Shown piece by piece: positions 15,758-22,735 of a stretch of 64,000 nt of DNA (its first letter is position 1; each line of letters opens with the position of its first letter). This DNA comes from Hyphomicrobium nitrativorans NL23 (GTDB taxonomy: Bacteria; Pseudomonadota; Alphaproteobacteria; Rhizobiales; Hyphomicrobiaceae): contig NC_022997.1 in assembly GCF_000503895.1 (NCBI RefSeq), positions 1,260,501-1,324,500 of the forward strand, read 5' to 3'. Under the pieces are notes generated by a model that worked only from the letters and a program-made list of their open reading frames with translations, was not told the DNA's origin and made no database searches. The translations under genes were made by a program, and so were the position numbers.

Positions 15758-16188
15758 TAGAAGAACCCCGCGTCATCATCCTCATAGCTTTGGATGCCGC
15801 GCCGTACACACCAGAACTCGTGCTTGATGAACCATGCATGGGCCGTGCGGCGGCTGATTCCAAACAACTTTGCGAAGTTCTCAAATTCCGAATGGCATAG
15901 GATCTGTGGCTTCATGCCAAACCGGTGGGCTACATCCTGCCTGATAACAGCGATAATGGCGGGGGATAGAATGTCCGTGTCTGTCAGGCCCAGAACCTCT
16001 TCGTAGTAGCGATAAGCGGTCACCACAGGGGGCATGCTGGTCAGCGAAATTCCGAAAACCTTCTGTTCTTCCGGCGTGATCTGATACCAGTCGGAACCTT
16101 CGTATTTGACGGGCCGCCGGATATCACGGCGAAAGGCATCTTGCAGCGCAGCCCATGCCCGTTCCGTGGTGATGTTACCCAATGTCAT
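15754..16188 (-). CDS. Hypothetical protein with C-terminal HTH-like segment
   Basis: In the 144-residue protein the segment FENFAKLFGISRRTAHAWFI (about residues 103-122) resembles a helix-turn-helix. The middle region (TDTDILSPAIIAVIRQDVAHRFG) is helical. It may be a transcriptional regulator of the element. No family was recognised. It is divergent from the membrane protein gene at 16349. Confidence 0.6.
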   Translation of the reverse strand: MTLGNITTERAWAALQDAFRRDIRRPVKYEGSDWYQITPEEQKVFGISLTSMPPVVTAYRYYEEVLGLTDTDILSPAIIAVIRQDVAHRFGMKPQILCHSEFENFAKLFGISRRTAHAWFIKHEFWCVRRGIQSYEDDDAGFFY

Positions 16189-16348
16189 CGCCGGTTCCTT
16201 TCCCGCGTCATGTCTGCCAAGTCGCTCGGACTATCCATCAGGATGACCATCAGGGCGGGGGAAAGTATCAAAGGATGCGTTGGCGTTCCCCCAACGCAGG
16301 CAGTCGCGCATGTTCCATTGTCCTCCGTTGATCGGAGGCGATACTGCA

Positions 16349-17416
16349 GTGCGGCAGGCTATTTTCATTACGGGCATTTGCACAGCGCTTGTTATGTGCG
16401 CTGTATCGGCAGCGATGAACTGGCTGTGCTTGTCATCGCTGGGCAAGATGCTGCTGGAGGCGCATGCTCTCGGCGCAGCTTCAGCCGCTGCCGATATCCT
16501 GAAAGCGCTGCTGCCGTTCTTCATTGCGTGGAGGTGGCGCGAGAAGAGATACGTGGCTGCAATCCTCGGCTCGCTTGCATTTGCGTTCTTCGCGGGATTT
16601 TCGCTTCTCAGCGCCACCGGCTTTGCCGCTCAGACACGCGGCGCGCTGGTGGATGCGCGCGACAGTATGTCGAAAGAATACGCGCGTATGCAAAGCGCAA
16701 TGGCCGAGGCAAATGTCCGCCGCAAGGCGTTGCCCGCGCATCGCCCTGCTGCCATTGTTTCCGAAGAGATCGAACGGCACCGGCAGAACCGGCGCTGGAG
16801 CGCCACCAAGGGCTGCGCCAACGCCACCGAGCCGCAAAGCCGCGAATTCTGCGCGGCGTATTTCGCTTTGCGCGCAGAACTCGCTACCGCGAAGGAAGAA
16901 GACCGGCTGGCCGGGCAGATGGCTGCCCTTCAAGTAGAAAGCGCCAAGCTGCGCGACAGAGGCGCGGGGCAGGATAGCGATCCGCAAGTAACGCTTTTGA
17001 GCCGTATCTTCGGTCTTGGCGAAGAGAGTGTTCGCCTGTCGCTTATCATCGCCGTGGCGCTACTGGTTGAGATTGGCGCTTCTCTAGGACTGTTCTTGGC
17101 CACAGGGCATCGTGCGCAGCCTGCCGCTGGTAAAAACCAGCGTATGGAGCCGAGTGCGCCTGCATCGGCATTTGGCTCGGTCGAGGATTTCTGTTTGGAA
17201 GCACTCATTGGCATGCCGCGCGCGACGATGTCGCTGGATGAGGTGCTGGTGAGCTATCAGAACTGGTGTCGTGTCAAAGCCGTGCCCCTTCTGGGGGAGC
17301 AAGAGTTTCAAACGGCCTTCGCTGCTCTTGCCGATGAGGTCGGCATTATCCAGCAATCGGGCCGGTATCGCGGCATCGCGCCTGTGCAGCGGGAGCTTCA
17401 CCAAGCGGCAGCGTGA
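16349..17416 (+). CDS. Membrane protein with central coiled coil and C-terminal winged-helix-like region
   Basis: About 355 residues from a GTG at 16349 with a GGAGG ribosome site 9 bp upstream; the frame stays open to an upstream ATG at 16280. Two to three N-terminal membrane helices (FITGICTALVMCAVSAAMNW, AAILGSLAFAFFAGFSLL) are followed by a charged coiled-coil-like segment (about 120-220). Another helix follows (LSLIIAVALLVEIGASLGLFL). The soluble end, SLDEVLVSYQNWCRVKAVPL, recalls the winged helix at the end of phage/plasmid D5-type primases. Such domain mixtures occur in plasmid membrane proteins of unknown role. No catalytic motif was seen. Confidence 0.65.
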   Translation: MRQAIFITGICTALVMCAVSAAMNWLCLSSLGKMLLEAHALGAASAAADILKALLPFFIAWRWREKRYVAAILGSLAFAFFAGFSLLSATGFAAQTRGALVDARDSMSKEYARMQSAMAEANVRRKALPAHRPAAIVSEEIERHRQNRRWSATKGCANATEPQSREFCAAYFALRAELATAKEEDRLAGQMAALQVESAKLRDRGAGQDSDPQVTLLSRIFGLGEESVRLSLIIAVALLVEIGASLGLFLATGHRAQPAAGKNQRMEPSAPASAFGSVEDFCLEALIGMPRATMSLDEVLVSYQNWCRVKAVPLLGEQEFQTAFAALADEVGIIQQSGRYRGIAPVQRELHQAAA

Positions 17417-17430
17417 TGCGCGCTGCAGGA

Positions 17431-17751
17431 CTAATCGAACAGTGCCATGTCACCAGGCCTGCGCCCGGGCTTCGGATAGGGGGATTCCGAGCGTATGAAT
17501 TCTCCGTATTCCCACCATTCCTTCCTGCCATCGGGCCGTTCTATGGCGGGGCCGCCGAGACGATGACGGCAGCCTTTCAGGAACCATTCCTGCGTCCCGT
17601 TGCTGCTGATCTGGATGATCCCGGTGTGACGGCTCATCCGCTTGCCGATCCAATCCGGCGCGTAAGAGGCGGCAAATCCGCATGTCACGCCGCCCAGAAA
17701 CAACAATGCAGCGGGTAGAAAGCTTGATCGGCGCGGCAAGCGAAGTTTCAT
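17431..17751 (-). CDS. Exported or membrane-anchored protein with HRxxGPA repeat-like motif
   Basis: The 106-residue protein begins with a hydrophobic N-terminal segment (FLPAALLFLGGVTCGFAASY). The C-terminal half reads NGTQEWFLKGCRHRLGGPAI and then DGRKEWWEYGEFIR, the repeat pattern (G-eW---G-HR--GPA) seen in YwqK/MORN-like proteins. The start at 17751 is preceded by AGG. It lies downstream of the relaxase on the same strand, 67 bp beyond that gene's stop codon. Role unknown. Confidence 0.6.
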   Translation of the reverse strand: MKLRLPRRSSFLPAALLFLGGVTCGFAASYAPDWIGKRMSRHTGIIQISSNGTQEWFLKGCRHRLGGPAIERPDGRKEWWEYGEFIRSESPYPKPGRRPGDMALFD

Positions 17752-17818
17752 AGAGAAAGCCTCTGGATTGTTACGCTTGCATTTGCTGCATCGCTGAGCT
17801 GGCTTTTCGGTGGCAGTA

Positions 17819-19186
17819 TTAGCGCTCGTGATCGAAATCGCGATTTCGTCCGGCCTTGGATGGGGCCTTCCCTTCCCGCAGCCGTTGGAGGCGCTCATCC
17901 ATGGTAGGGGGCCGGAATGACCGAGGCACTTCTTTTCCCGCCTCAGGGCGCGCAATCTGCCGAGCCTGCTGCTGATCGTGCCGCAAGTCGTTCAGCAGGG
18001 CGGCGTGACGGTCACGCATGGCCTTGATATCTGCCTGCAGGGCCTGCCGGTCTTGCATCTGGGCAAAGATCAGAAGCTGGCGCTGCTCACGGTCGCGGGC
18101 GAGAGAAGCGTAGGCCTCGCGCTCGTTTGTTTTGCGGATTTCGGCGTGTCTGCCGCTGAGGCGATCCCAGATGGCGCGCACACCGCTGCGAAAGCGGCTT
18201 TGCCGTTCGGTAGTTTCCGCCCGCCAGCGCTCTTGCTGGCTGGCTATAAGCCGGGCGCGCTCCTGCTGCTGCGCCTGAACCATGACCTGCCGCCGGGATT
18301 CCAGCGGCGCGAGATCGCGGCGCTTCTGTTCGTCTGCCTCGCGCATATGACGTTTGAAGGTCGCCGATAAATCCTTGGCGATCTGCGCCTTGACCTGATG
18401 CACATCCGGCAGGGTTTCGGGATCGCCCAGACGCGCGCGCACCTCCTTGGCTTTCTTACCCACCATGCGGGCAACGGAGAACATCTCGCCCTCTGGTGAC
18501 AAAGCCACGTGACCGCGCCGATCCCCTTTTGCCAGCGTAAAGCCGCGCGCTTTCAGCGCCTGCGCAAAGGCAGCATGGGAGTCGGAAGCCGCCCAGCACT
18601 CCTGCATCATGGCTTTGAGATCGCGGGCATCGCGCCCCAAGCGCTTGGCCTGCTGCCATTCCGCCAGAGAGAAATTGCGCGGATCGGCCTCGCGGCTGTT
18701 CATCAGCCCGCGTGGCATCTTCCAGTCATTTTCCAGATATAGCTCGCGCGAGATGTCCCGCAGCTTGAGCTTGAAGTGGGAAAGAGTGCGCGCTGTCATG
18801 GTTTCGGCATCGATCCGGCTCCAGACAGCATGGGCGTGTCTGCGGCCTTCCTTTTCATGGAATAAGACGATGCGCGGCTGGCCCTTGAGGTTATTGTTCT
18901 CCTCGATCCGCTGGATAGCGTCTTCAAACACTTCATTGGCTACACGCTCCTGCGGTGGCGGACTCAGCGAGACGGAAAACAGGAACTGCCTGCATTTGGT
19001 GCCCCGGCTTGTCGCGTGAGCTTCTTTCAGCGCGCCCACAACATCGTCAGAGGCAAAGCCCCGGATTTCGTGCACTTCTACGTGCTCGTTGTCGCGTGCA
19101 TTCAGGAGATGAAGCGCAAGCTGCTTTCCGCCGCCGCGTTGCGAAGCCTTCAGGATCATCCGGGCCTTACCTTTCCCGGACGCCAA
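17819..19186 (-). CDS. Relaxase / mobilisation nuclease
   Basis: The 455-residue relaxase nicks the origin of transfer and pilots the DNA strand. The N-terminal domain contains ILKASQRGGGKQLALHLLN (about residues 11-30). It also has KCRQFLFSVSLSPP and the metal-binding His motif GRRHAHAVWSRID (about 112-125), as in MOBP-like relaxases. The rest, from about 250, is a long charged helical region rich in Gln and Arg (VMVQAQQQERARLIASQQER). The gene overlaps the upstream mobC by 20 bp, so the two form an operon reading away from the repeat region at 19.7-20.0 kb. I could not assign the catalytic Tyr. Confidence 0.85.
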   Translation of the reverse strand: MASGKGKARMILKASQRGGGKQLALHLLNARDNEHVEVHEIRGFASDDVVGALKEAHATSRGTKCRQFLFSVSLSPPPQERVANEVFEDAIQRIEENNNLKGQPRIVLFHEKEGRRHAHAVWSRIDAETMTARTLSHFKLKLRDISRELYLENDWKMPRGLMNSREADPRNFSLAEWQQAKRLGRDARDLKAMMQECWAASDSHAAFAQALKARGFTLAKGDRRGHVALSPEGEMFSVARMVGKKAKEVRARLGDPETLPDVHQVKAQIAKDLSATFKRHMREADEQKRRDLAPLESRRQVMVQAQQQERARLIASQQERWRAETTERQSRFRSGVRAIWDRLSGRHAEIRKTNEREAYASLARDREQRQLLIFAQMQDRQALQADIKAMRDRHAALLNDLRHDQQQARQIARPEAGKEVPRSFRPPTMDERLQRLREGKAPSKAGRNRDFDHER

Positions 19187-19532
19187 GGCCCTTCATGAGC
19201 AGGGTTTTTATCGCCGCAAGCTGCTGCCGGATATCTTCAAGCGGGCGCTCATCTTCCGGCAACGTGCCGGCCAGCTCCGCGGTGCGGGCTTGATCCCGCA
19301 AGTTCGTTGCGATCTGGCCGAGCTGCAAAAGCCCCTTTGCCAGCGCCACATTGTCTTTCGAGGGCTGTCGCGGCTGCCGCAGAAGGGGAGAATTGTCATT
19401 GGCAGGGAACAGCGCTGCCCGGAGAAACACCCCAATCCCCCGCCCTGCCGCCCGGCGCGTAAGCTCCGCCCGCTGCTCAGGTGAGCAACGCAGCGCGATC
19501 ACGCACGTGGATGGTGCTTTTGGTTTCGGCAT
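19167..19532 (-). CDS. MobC-like relaxosome accessory protein
   Basis: The 121-residue protein has an N-terminal ribbon-helix-helix-like part (IALRCSPEQRAELTRRAAGR, then GVFLRAALFP, about residues 12-42). A helical tail follows (LAKGLLQLGQIATNLRD). This arrangement, directly upstream of and overlapping a relaxase gene, is typical of MobC proteins that bind oriT and help strand opening. The oriT is expected within a few hundred bases upstream, in the repeat-bearing region to 20.17 kb. Confidence 0.75.
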   Translation of the reverse strand: MPKPKAPSTCVIALRCSPEQRAELTRRAAGRGIGVFLRAALFPANDNSPLLRQPRQPSKDNVALAKGLLQLGQIATNLRDQARTAELAGTLPEDERPLEDIRQQLAAIKTLLMKGLGVRER

Positions 19533-20168
19533 GGTGCCACAATGCCATGCGTACCGGGCAAGGCTGGGCGGAAGAGAAGTTCGCCGAACTGGACTTGCGC
19601 TAGCGGTTCAATCAAAAGGCACCGAATATCCACTATGGCTCAGGAAGAGTGGCCACGTTCCCGGACTTCAACATCCTTGTGAACTCGGCTAGTTCATCCG
19701 CTAAAGTGTTCAAATCTAGTCCCGTCAGGCCCGCCATTTTATCGCTCACGCGCCTGTTCGCGCACCTTGCAGGTGCGCTGGCGCTCCGCGGGGGCGCGGC
19801 ACTCGCCGCGGGTCGCGTTGCTCCCGAGCCCTGCGGGCTTTGTGGGGAGTTTGAAATTTCTCCCGTTAAGCCAGCCATTTTTATCGCTCACGCGCCTGTT
19901 CGCGCACCTTGCAGGTGTGCTGGCGCTCCGCGGGGGCGCGGCGCGCGCCGCGGGTCGCGTTGCTCCCGAGCCCTGCGGGCTTTGTGGAGCTTGAAATTTC
20001 TCCCGTTAAGCCAGCCATTTTCCCATAAAGCTCAATGCCTGCTTATGCCCACATCGCATCGTCCTGGGCGACGCCGTTCAGGTTCTGCGACGGGTCACAG
20101 AGCATCCTGCCCGCCAGCTTCATTAGCATGGGGTCTCCACGTTTCCTGAATTGTCGAGGTTCTGCGGC
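19533..20168. other. Non-coding region between mobC and folE: candidate oriT and element boundary
   Basis: No convincing gene lies in these 636 bp. A 34-codon leftward frame with ATG at 19737 (AGLTGLDLNTLADELAEFTR) is the only protein-like stretch. The tandem repeat array at 19721-20021 fills the middle. Relaxosome genes normally sit beside oriT, so the nic site is probably here; I could not identify a known nic consensus. The transition from element to chromosome must lie between the array and folE, but no attachment-site repeat could be recognised without the other end of the element. Confidence 0.45.
19721..20021. repeat. Tandem 140/141-bp direct repeats (two copies plus a partial third)
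   Basis: Copy 1 starts at 19721, copy 2 at 19862 and a truncated copy 3 at 20002. Each full unit runs from CCCGT(C/T)A(G/A)GCC-GCCATTTT to TTGAAATTTCT. Each unit contains the dyad GCGCACCT-TGC-AGGTGCGC (one mismatch in copy 2) and the hairpin AGCCC-TGC-GGGCT. On the minus strand the 141-bp period is a multiple of three, so an open frame crosses copy 1 (MAGLTGEISNSPQSP...). Its position beside mobC fits an oriT-associated repeat. Confidence 0.85.
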
Positions 20169-20792
20169 TTAAATCGCGTCGAGAGGCCGTGCGTTGAGCA
20201 TCCCCATGAATTCCGCGCGGGTTGACGCGTCGGTGCGGAAACATCCCGTCATGCGGCTGGTGATCGTGACGACGCTGGGCTTCTTGATCCCGCGTGTCGT
20301 CATGCACTGGTGCGCGGCCTCGATGAGGACGGCCACGCCCTTAGGCTTCAGAACCTCGTTGATCGTATCGGCGATCTGCGCGGTGAGGACCTCCTGGATC
20401 TGGAGGCGCTTCGCGTAGATCTCGACGAGGCGGGCAAGTTTCGAAATACCGACGACGCGTCCTTCAGGCAGATATGCAACATGGGCGCGGCCGATGATCG
20501 GAACCATGTGATGCTCGCAGTGCGATTCGAGACGAATATCGCGCAGCATGACGATCTCGTCGTAACCGGCGGTTTCCTCGAACGTGCGTTTGAGGATCGC
20601 GACCGGATCTTCTGCGTATCCGGCATAGAACTCCTCATAGGCGCGGACGACGCGATCCGGTGTGCCGAGGAGGCCTTCGCGGTCGGGATCGTCGCCGGCC
20701 CATTCGATCAGCGTGCGCACGGCCGCTTCTGCCACATCGCGACTTGGACGCTTGCGCTGGCTCGTTTGGAGGCGGGAAATGTGGAGGTCCAT
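20169..20792 (-). CDS. folE: GTP cyclohydrolase I, type IA (zinc-dependent)
   Basis: The 207-residue enzyme converts GTP to dihydroneopterin triphosphate, the first step of tetrahydrofolate synthesis. The zinc ligands are seen in [20 protein letters not shown] (about residues 87-106) and [14 protein letters not shown] (about 159-172). [16 protein letters not shown] is the usual N-terminal signature. It is the last gene of the leftward unit that starts at the Zur palindrome (COG0523 remnant, DUF1826, folE; 56-bp gap to DUF1826). In many bacteria the zinc-independent FolE2 occupies this regulon position. Here the zinc-dependent form does, which is unusual and may mean an extra copy made under zinc stress. 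A house-keeping folE elsewhere is not visible. Confidence 0.95.
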   Translation of the reverse strand: MDLHISRLQTSQRKRPSRDVAEAAVRTLIEWAGDDPDREGLLGTPDRVVRAYEEFYAGYAEDPVAILKRTFEETAGYDEIVMLRDIRLESHCEHHMVPIIGRAHVAYLPEGRVVGISKLARLVEIYAKRLQIQEVLTAQIADTINEVLKPKGVAVLIEAAHQCMTTRGIKKPSVVTITSRMTGCFRTDASTRAEFMGMLNARPLDAI

Positions 20793-20848
20793 TCAGGGTG
20801 TTCCTTTGGTGGAAAGCGGAGCTCTGTCGATCGTGAGCACTAAGAGGT

Positions 20849-21505
20849 TCATCGCTCGATCTCTGTGAGCTGCAGGGATAAGCGGCCGGGCGTTCCCGGA
20901 GAGTTGGCGGGAGAGCGATAGACGAGGGCGCCGGCCCCCGAGCGCATGCCGCGCACGATGCTCACGCCGAACCGCGGCATCTGGAAACGCGGTCCGCTGT
21001 AGCGCCGTTGCATCTGAACGGCCTGCACCACATGGGTATGCGGCACCCATTCGGGAGTCGCTCCGACGTAGGTCGTCAGCAAACAGGATCGCGCCAGTGC
21101 GACGCGAAAAGGCGTTGGGGCGTCATCGCATGTCGCCTCAAGCGTGACCTCCACATCGTTGGCGCCCGTCACGCGAGAAAAGCGGACGATCAAGCTTTCG
21201 ATGTCGAGCGCAAGTGCCCCAAGTGCGCAGGCACAGCTTTCCAGATGCTCGGCCGCCTCGCTCAAGGCCGTTGACACATCGATCTCCGCTTCCGCTGCGG
21301 AGGTTCTGAACACGACAGTGGGCATGTCGGCGCAGGGAAAACGATCCAGGGAGCAAACGGCGTCCGGCGTCCAGCAGCGCGCCCACACGGCGGCTTCGAT
21401 CGCGGGGTCGTTCCAACGCCGCAGCACGGACGGCGAACGACTCGTTACCGTTCGCCGCATGCACGAGGCGGAACTGCGCTGTAGCTTTTTGAACAGTTCG
21501 CTCAT
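20849..21505 (-). CDS. DUF1826 domain protein
   Basis: The 218-residue protein matches DUF1826 by recall: VLRRWNDPAIEAAVWARC near the start, TGANDVEVTLEATCDDAPTP in the middle and PHTHVVQAVQMQRRYSG near the end. DUF1826 genes are frequent neighbours of COG0523 and folE genes in zinc-limitation regulons. Biochemical function is unknown to me. It follows the COG0523 remnant by 2 bp and precedes folE, in a unit read from the Zur box at 21721-21742. Confidence 0.75.
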   Translation of the reverse strand: MSELFKKLQRSSASCMRRTVTSRSPSVLRRWNDPAIEAAVWARCWTPDAVCSLDRFPCADMPTVVFRTSAAEAEIDVSTALSEAAEHLESCACALGALALDIESLIVRFSRVTGANDVEVTLEATCDDAPTPFRVALARSCLLTTYVGATPEWVPHTHVVQAVQMQRRYSGPRFQMPRFGVSIVRGMRSGAGALVYRSPANSPGTPGRLSLQLTEIER

Positions 21506-21507
21506 CC

Positions 21508-21690
21508 TTAGGCTGCTTCACAAACCCACGTGAGATGGGCATCAGGAAGAGCGGTCCGTGCGCTGGGATCGACATGATTGAGCATGGTCGTTTTTTCGAC
21601 GCTCAAGCAGCGCGAAAGCACGGTGACGGGCAGGCGCGTATCGCTGCACATCGTCGATTTCTTCAAGTGAGCCACGAGTTCCGAAACCAT
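21508..21690 (-). pseudogene. Remnant of a COG0523 (CobW/ZigA-type) zinc-related GTPase
   Basis: The 60-codon frame contains RLPVTVLSRCLSVEKTTMLN, which lines up with the COG0523 start RLPVTVLSGFLGAGKTTLLN. The glycines of the Walker A loop (GFLGAGKT) are replaced (RCLSVEKT), so it cannot be a normal P-loop. The GTPase domain is missing after the next two residues (HV), and the frame ends after 20 unrelated residues, directly before DUF1826. A GGAG ribosome site precedes the ATG at 21690. COG0523, DUF1826 and folE in a row is a known zinc-regulon order, so this is most simply the stump left by an internal deletion and mutation. Whether it is still translated is open. Confidence 0.7.
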
Positions 21691-21720
21691 GCATCGATCT
21701 CCAAGCATTGACGAATTCGT

Positions 21721-21742
21721 GACGGATGTTATAACATCCGTC
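21721..21742. promoter_or_regulatory. Zur operator (perfect 22-bp palindrome)
   Basis: The half-site GACGGATGTTA is followed by its exact reverse complement. The core TGTTATAACA matches the alphaproteobacterial Zur box. It lies between the leftward unit (COG0523 remnant, DUF1826, folE) and zur (starts 21775), so one site can repress both directions and give zur autoregulation. Confidence 0.85.
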
Positions 21743-21774
21743 AAGTCCCTTCGTCGCTCTGGAGGACATGCGGG

Positions 21775-22179
21775 ATGGACGGATCCAGAAAGAGGCTTCG
21801 TGGAGCTGAGTACGAACAGCTCGTTCTCGCCGTCATGAAACGAGAAGCGCGACCGCTAAGCGCCTATGAAATCACGGCTGCTCTGAAGGGACAGACCCGG
21901 CTCGCGCCTCAGACCGTCTATCGGGCGTTGGACAAGCTCATCAAGGCGGGACACGCGCACAAGCTTGAATCGTTGAACGCCTTTACCGCTTTCCAGAACC
22001 CCGACGTAGGGCCGGCTGCCGGGTTTGCGATCTGTGACGCATGCGGCTCGGTTGCAGAGTTCGCCGTGCCCACCGTTCAAAGTGCGCTTCGCAAATGGTC
22101 CGACACGGAAGGTTTTGCGCTGACAGCGACCACGCTGGAACTGCACGGCCTCTGTTCAGGCTGCAAGACGGCGGGCTGA
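21775..22179 (+). CDS. zur: Fur-family zinc uptake regulator Zur
   Basis: The 134-residue Fur-family repressor binds DNA when loaded with zinc. The winged-helix part contains LSAYEITAALKGQTRLAPQT followed by VYRALDKLIKAGHAHKLES. The metal-binding part has FAICDACGSVAEFA and ELHGLCSGCKTAG, with the two CxxC pairs of the structural zinc site. The C-terminal dimerisation pattern (GFALTATTLELHGLC) is that of Zur rather than Fur. The ATG at 21775 has a GGAGG upstream. A perfect Zur palindrome lies 32 bp upstream, and a second Zur-like site is found before the receptor gene at 22736. Confidence 0.93.
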   Translation: MDGSRKRLRGAEYEQLVLAVMKREARPLSAYEITAALKGQTRLAPQTVYRALDKLIKAGHAHKLESLNAFTAFQNPDVGPAAGFAICDACGSVAEFAVPTVQSALRKWSDTEGFALTATTLELHGLCSGCKTAG

Positions 22180-22262
22180 AAGAGCGTCGGCATTATTATT
22201 GCGGATGAGGAGGTGCATGCGCCTCGCCGGGATGCATCCATCATCGGAAAGGACGATCAGGC

Positions 22263-22496
22263 ATGAGCGAAAGACCTCTCAAGACCTATGAAGATTGGCG
22301 ACATTGTATCGAGGTCGCGTGCGGCATCGAGATAACGCCTGCGTTCCTCAATGCAAGGATTGCCGAGCTTTCCCACGCGGATCATTCGAGGACGCGGCGG
22401 TTCGTCGAGGTTTGGGGCGAAGCGCATCGCGCGCGCGTTCTCAATTGGTTCGAGCAAGCCAGAAACGAGCAGGGGCCGGCGCAAGCAGACCGCTAA
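22263..22496 (+). CDS. Small hypothetical protein in the Zur region
   Basis: The 77-residue soluble protein contains WRHCIEVACGIEITPAFLNA, then RRFVEVWGEAHRARVLNWFE. I recall similar short proteins in Hyphomicrobiales genomes but know no function. It lies downstream of zur in the same direction (83-bp gap) and upstream of the receptor promoter, so it may be co-transcribed with zur. Confidence 0.65.
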   Translation: MSERPLKTYEDWRHCIEVACGIEITPAFLNARIAELSHADHSRTRRFVEVWGEAHRARVLNWFEQARNEQGPAQADR

Positions 22497-22680
22497 GTCG
22501 ACACCGTCGTCACGAGCAATCGATGTCCGGCGATCTCGCTTCTGGAGGAGGACGCGTTGGAAGTGACGATGCGCGCTCCCGCTGTGTGGTTTTGCACGAC
22601 GCAGACATGCGAGCGGTCCGCCGACATAAGGGATGCCGGCGCGCGCTTTGGGACGGCGAGCCGTCTTGACGAAACCGTTT

Positions 22681-22719
22681 GCGCGGATAATATCCGCCAT
22701 GTCGGATATTATAACATCC
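22681..22719 (+). promoter_or_regulatory. Zur-like operator plus adjacent dyad upstream of the TonB receptor
   Basis: TCGGATATTA-TAACATCCGA (22700-22719) is a palindrome with one mismatch that shares GGAT-TTATAACATCC with the zur operator. Five bp upstream, GCGGATA-A-TATCCGC (22681-22695) is a perfect 15-bp dyad. The receptor ATG is at 22736, so the site would block its promoter when zinc is sufficient. Zur control is inferred from similarity to the box at 21721. Confidence 0.75.
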
Positions 22720-22735
22720 GAAACGGGGATTGCCG

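Noticed and set aside
19721-20021. CRISPR array
   Set aside because: The repeats are about 140 bp, contiguous and without spacers, and no cas genes are present.
20020-20170. Attachment site of the mobile element at the folE 3' end
   Set aside because: No integrase gene and no second copy of a candidate direct repeat are visible in the window, so no site can be supported.
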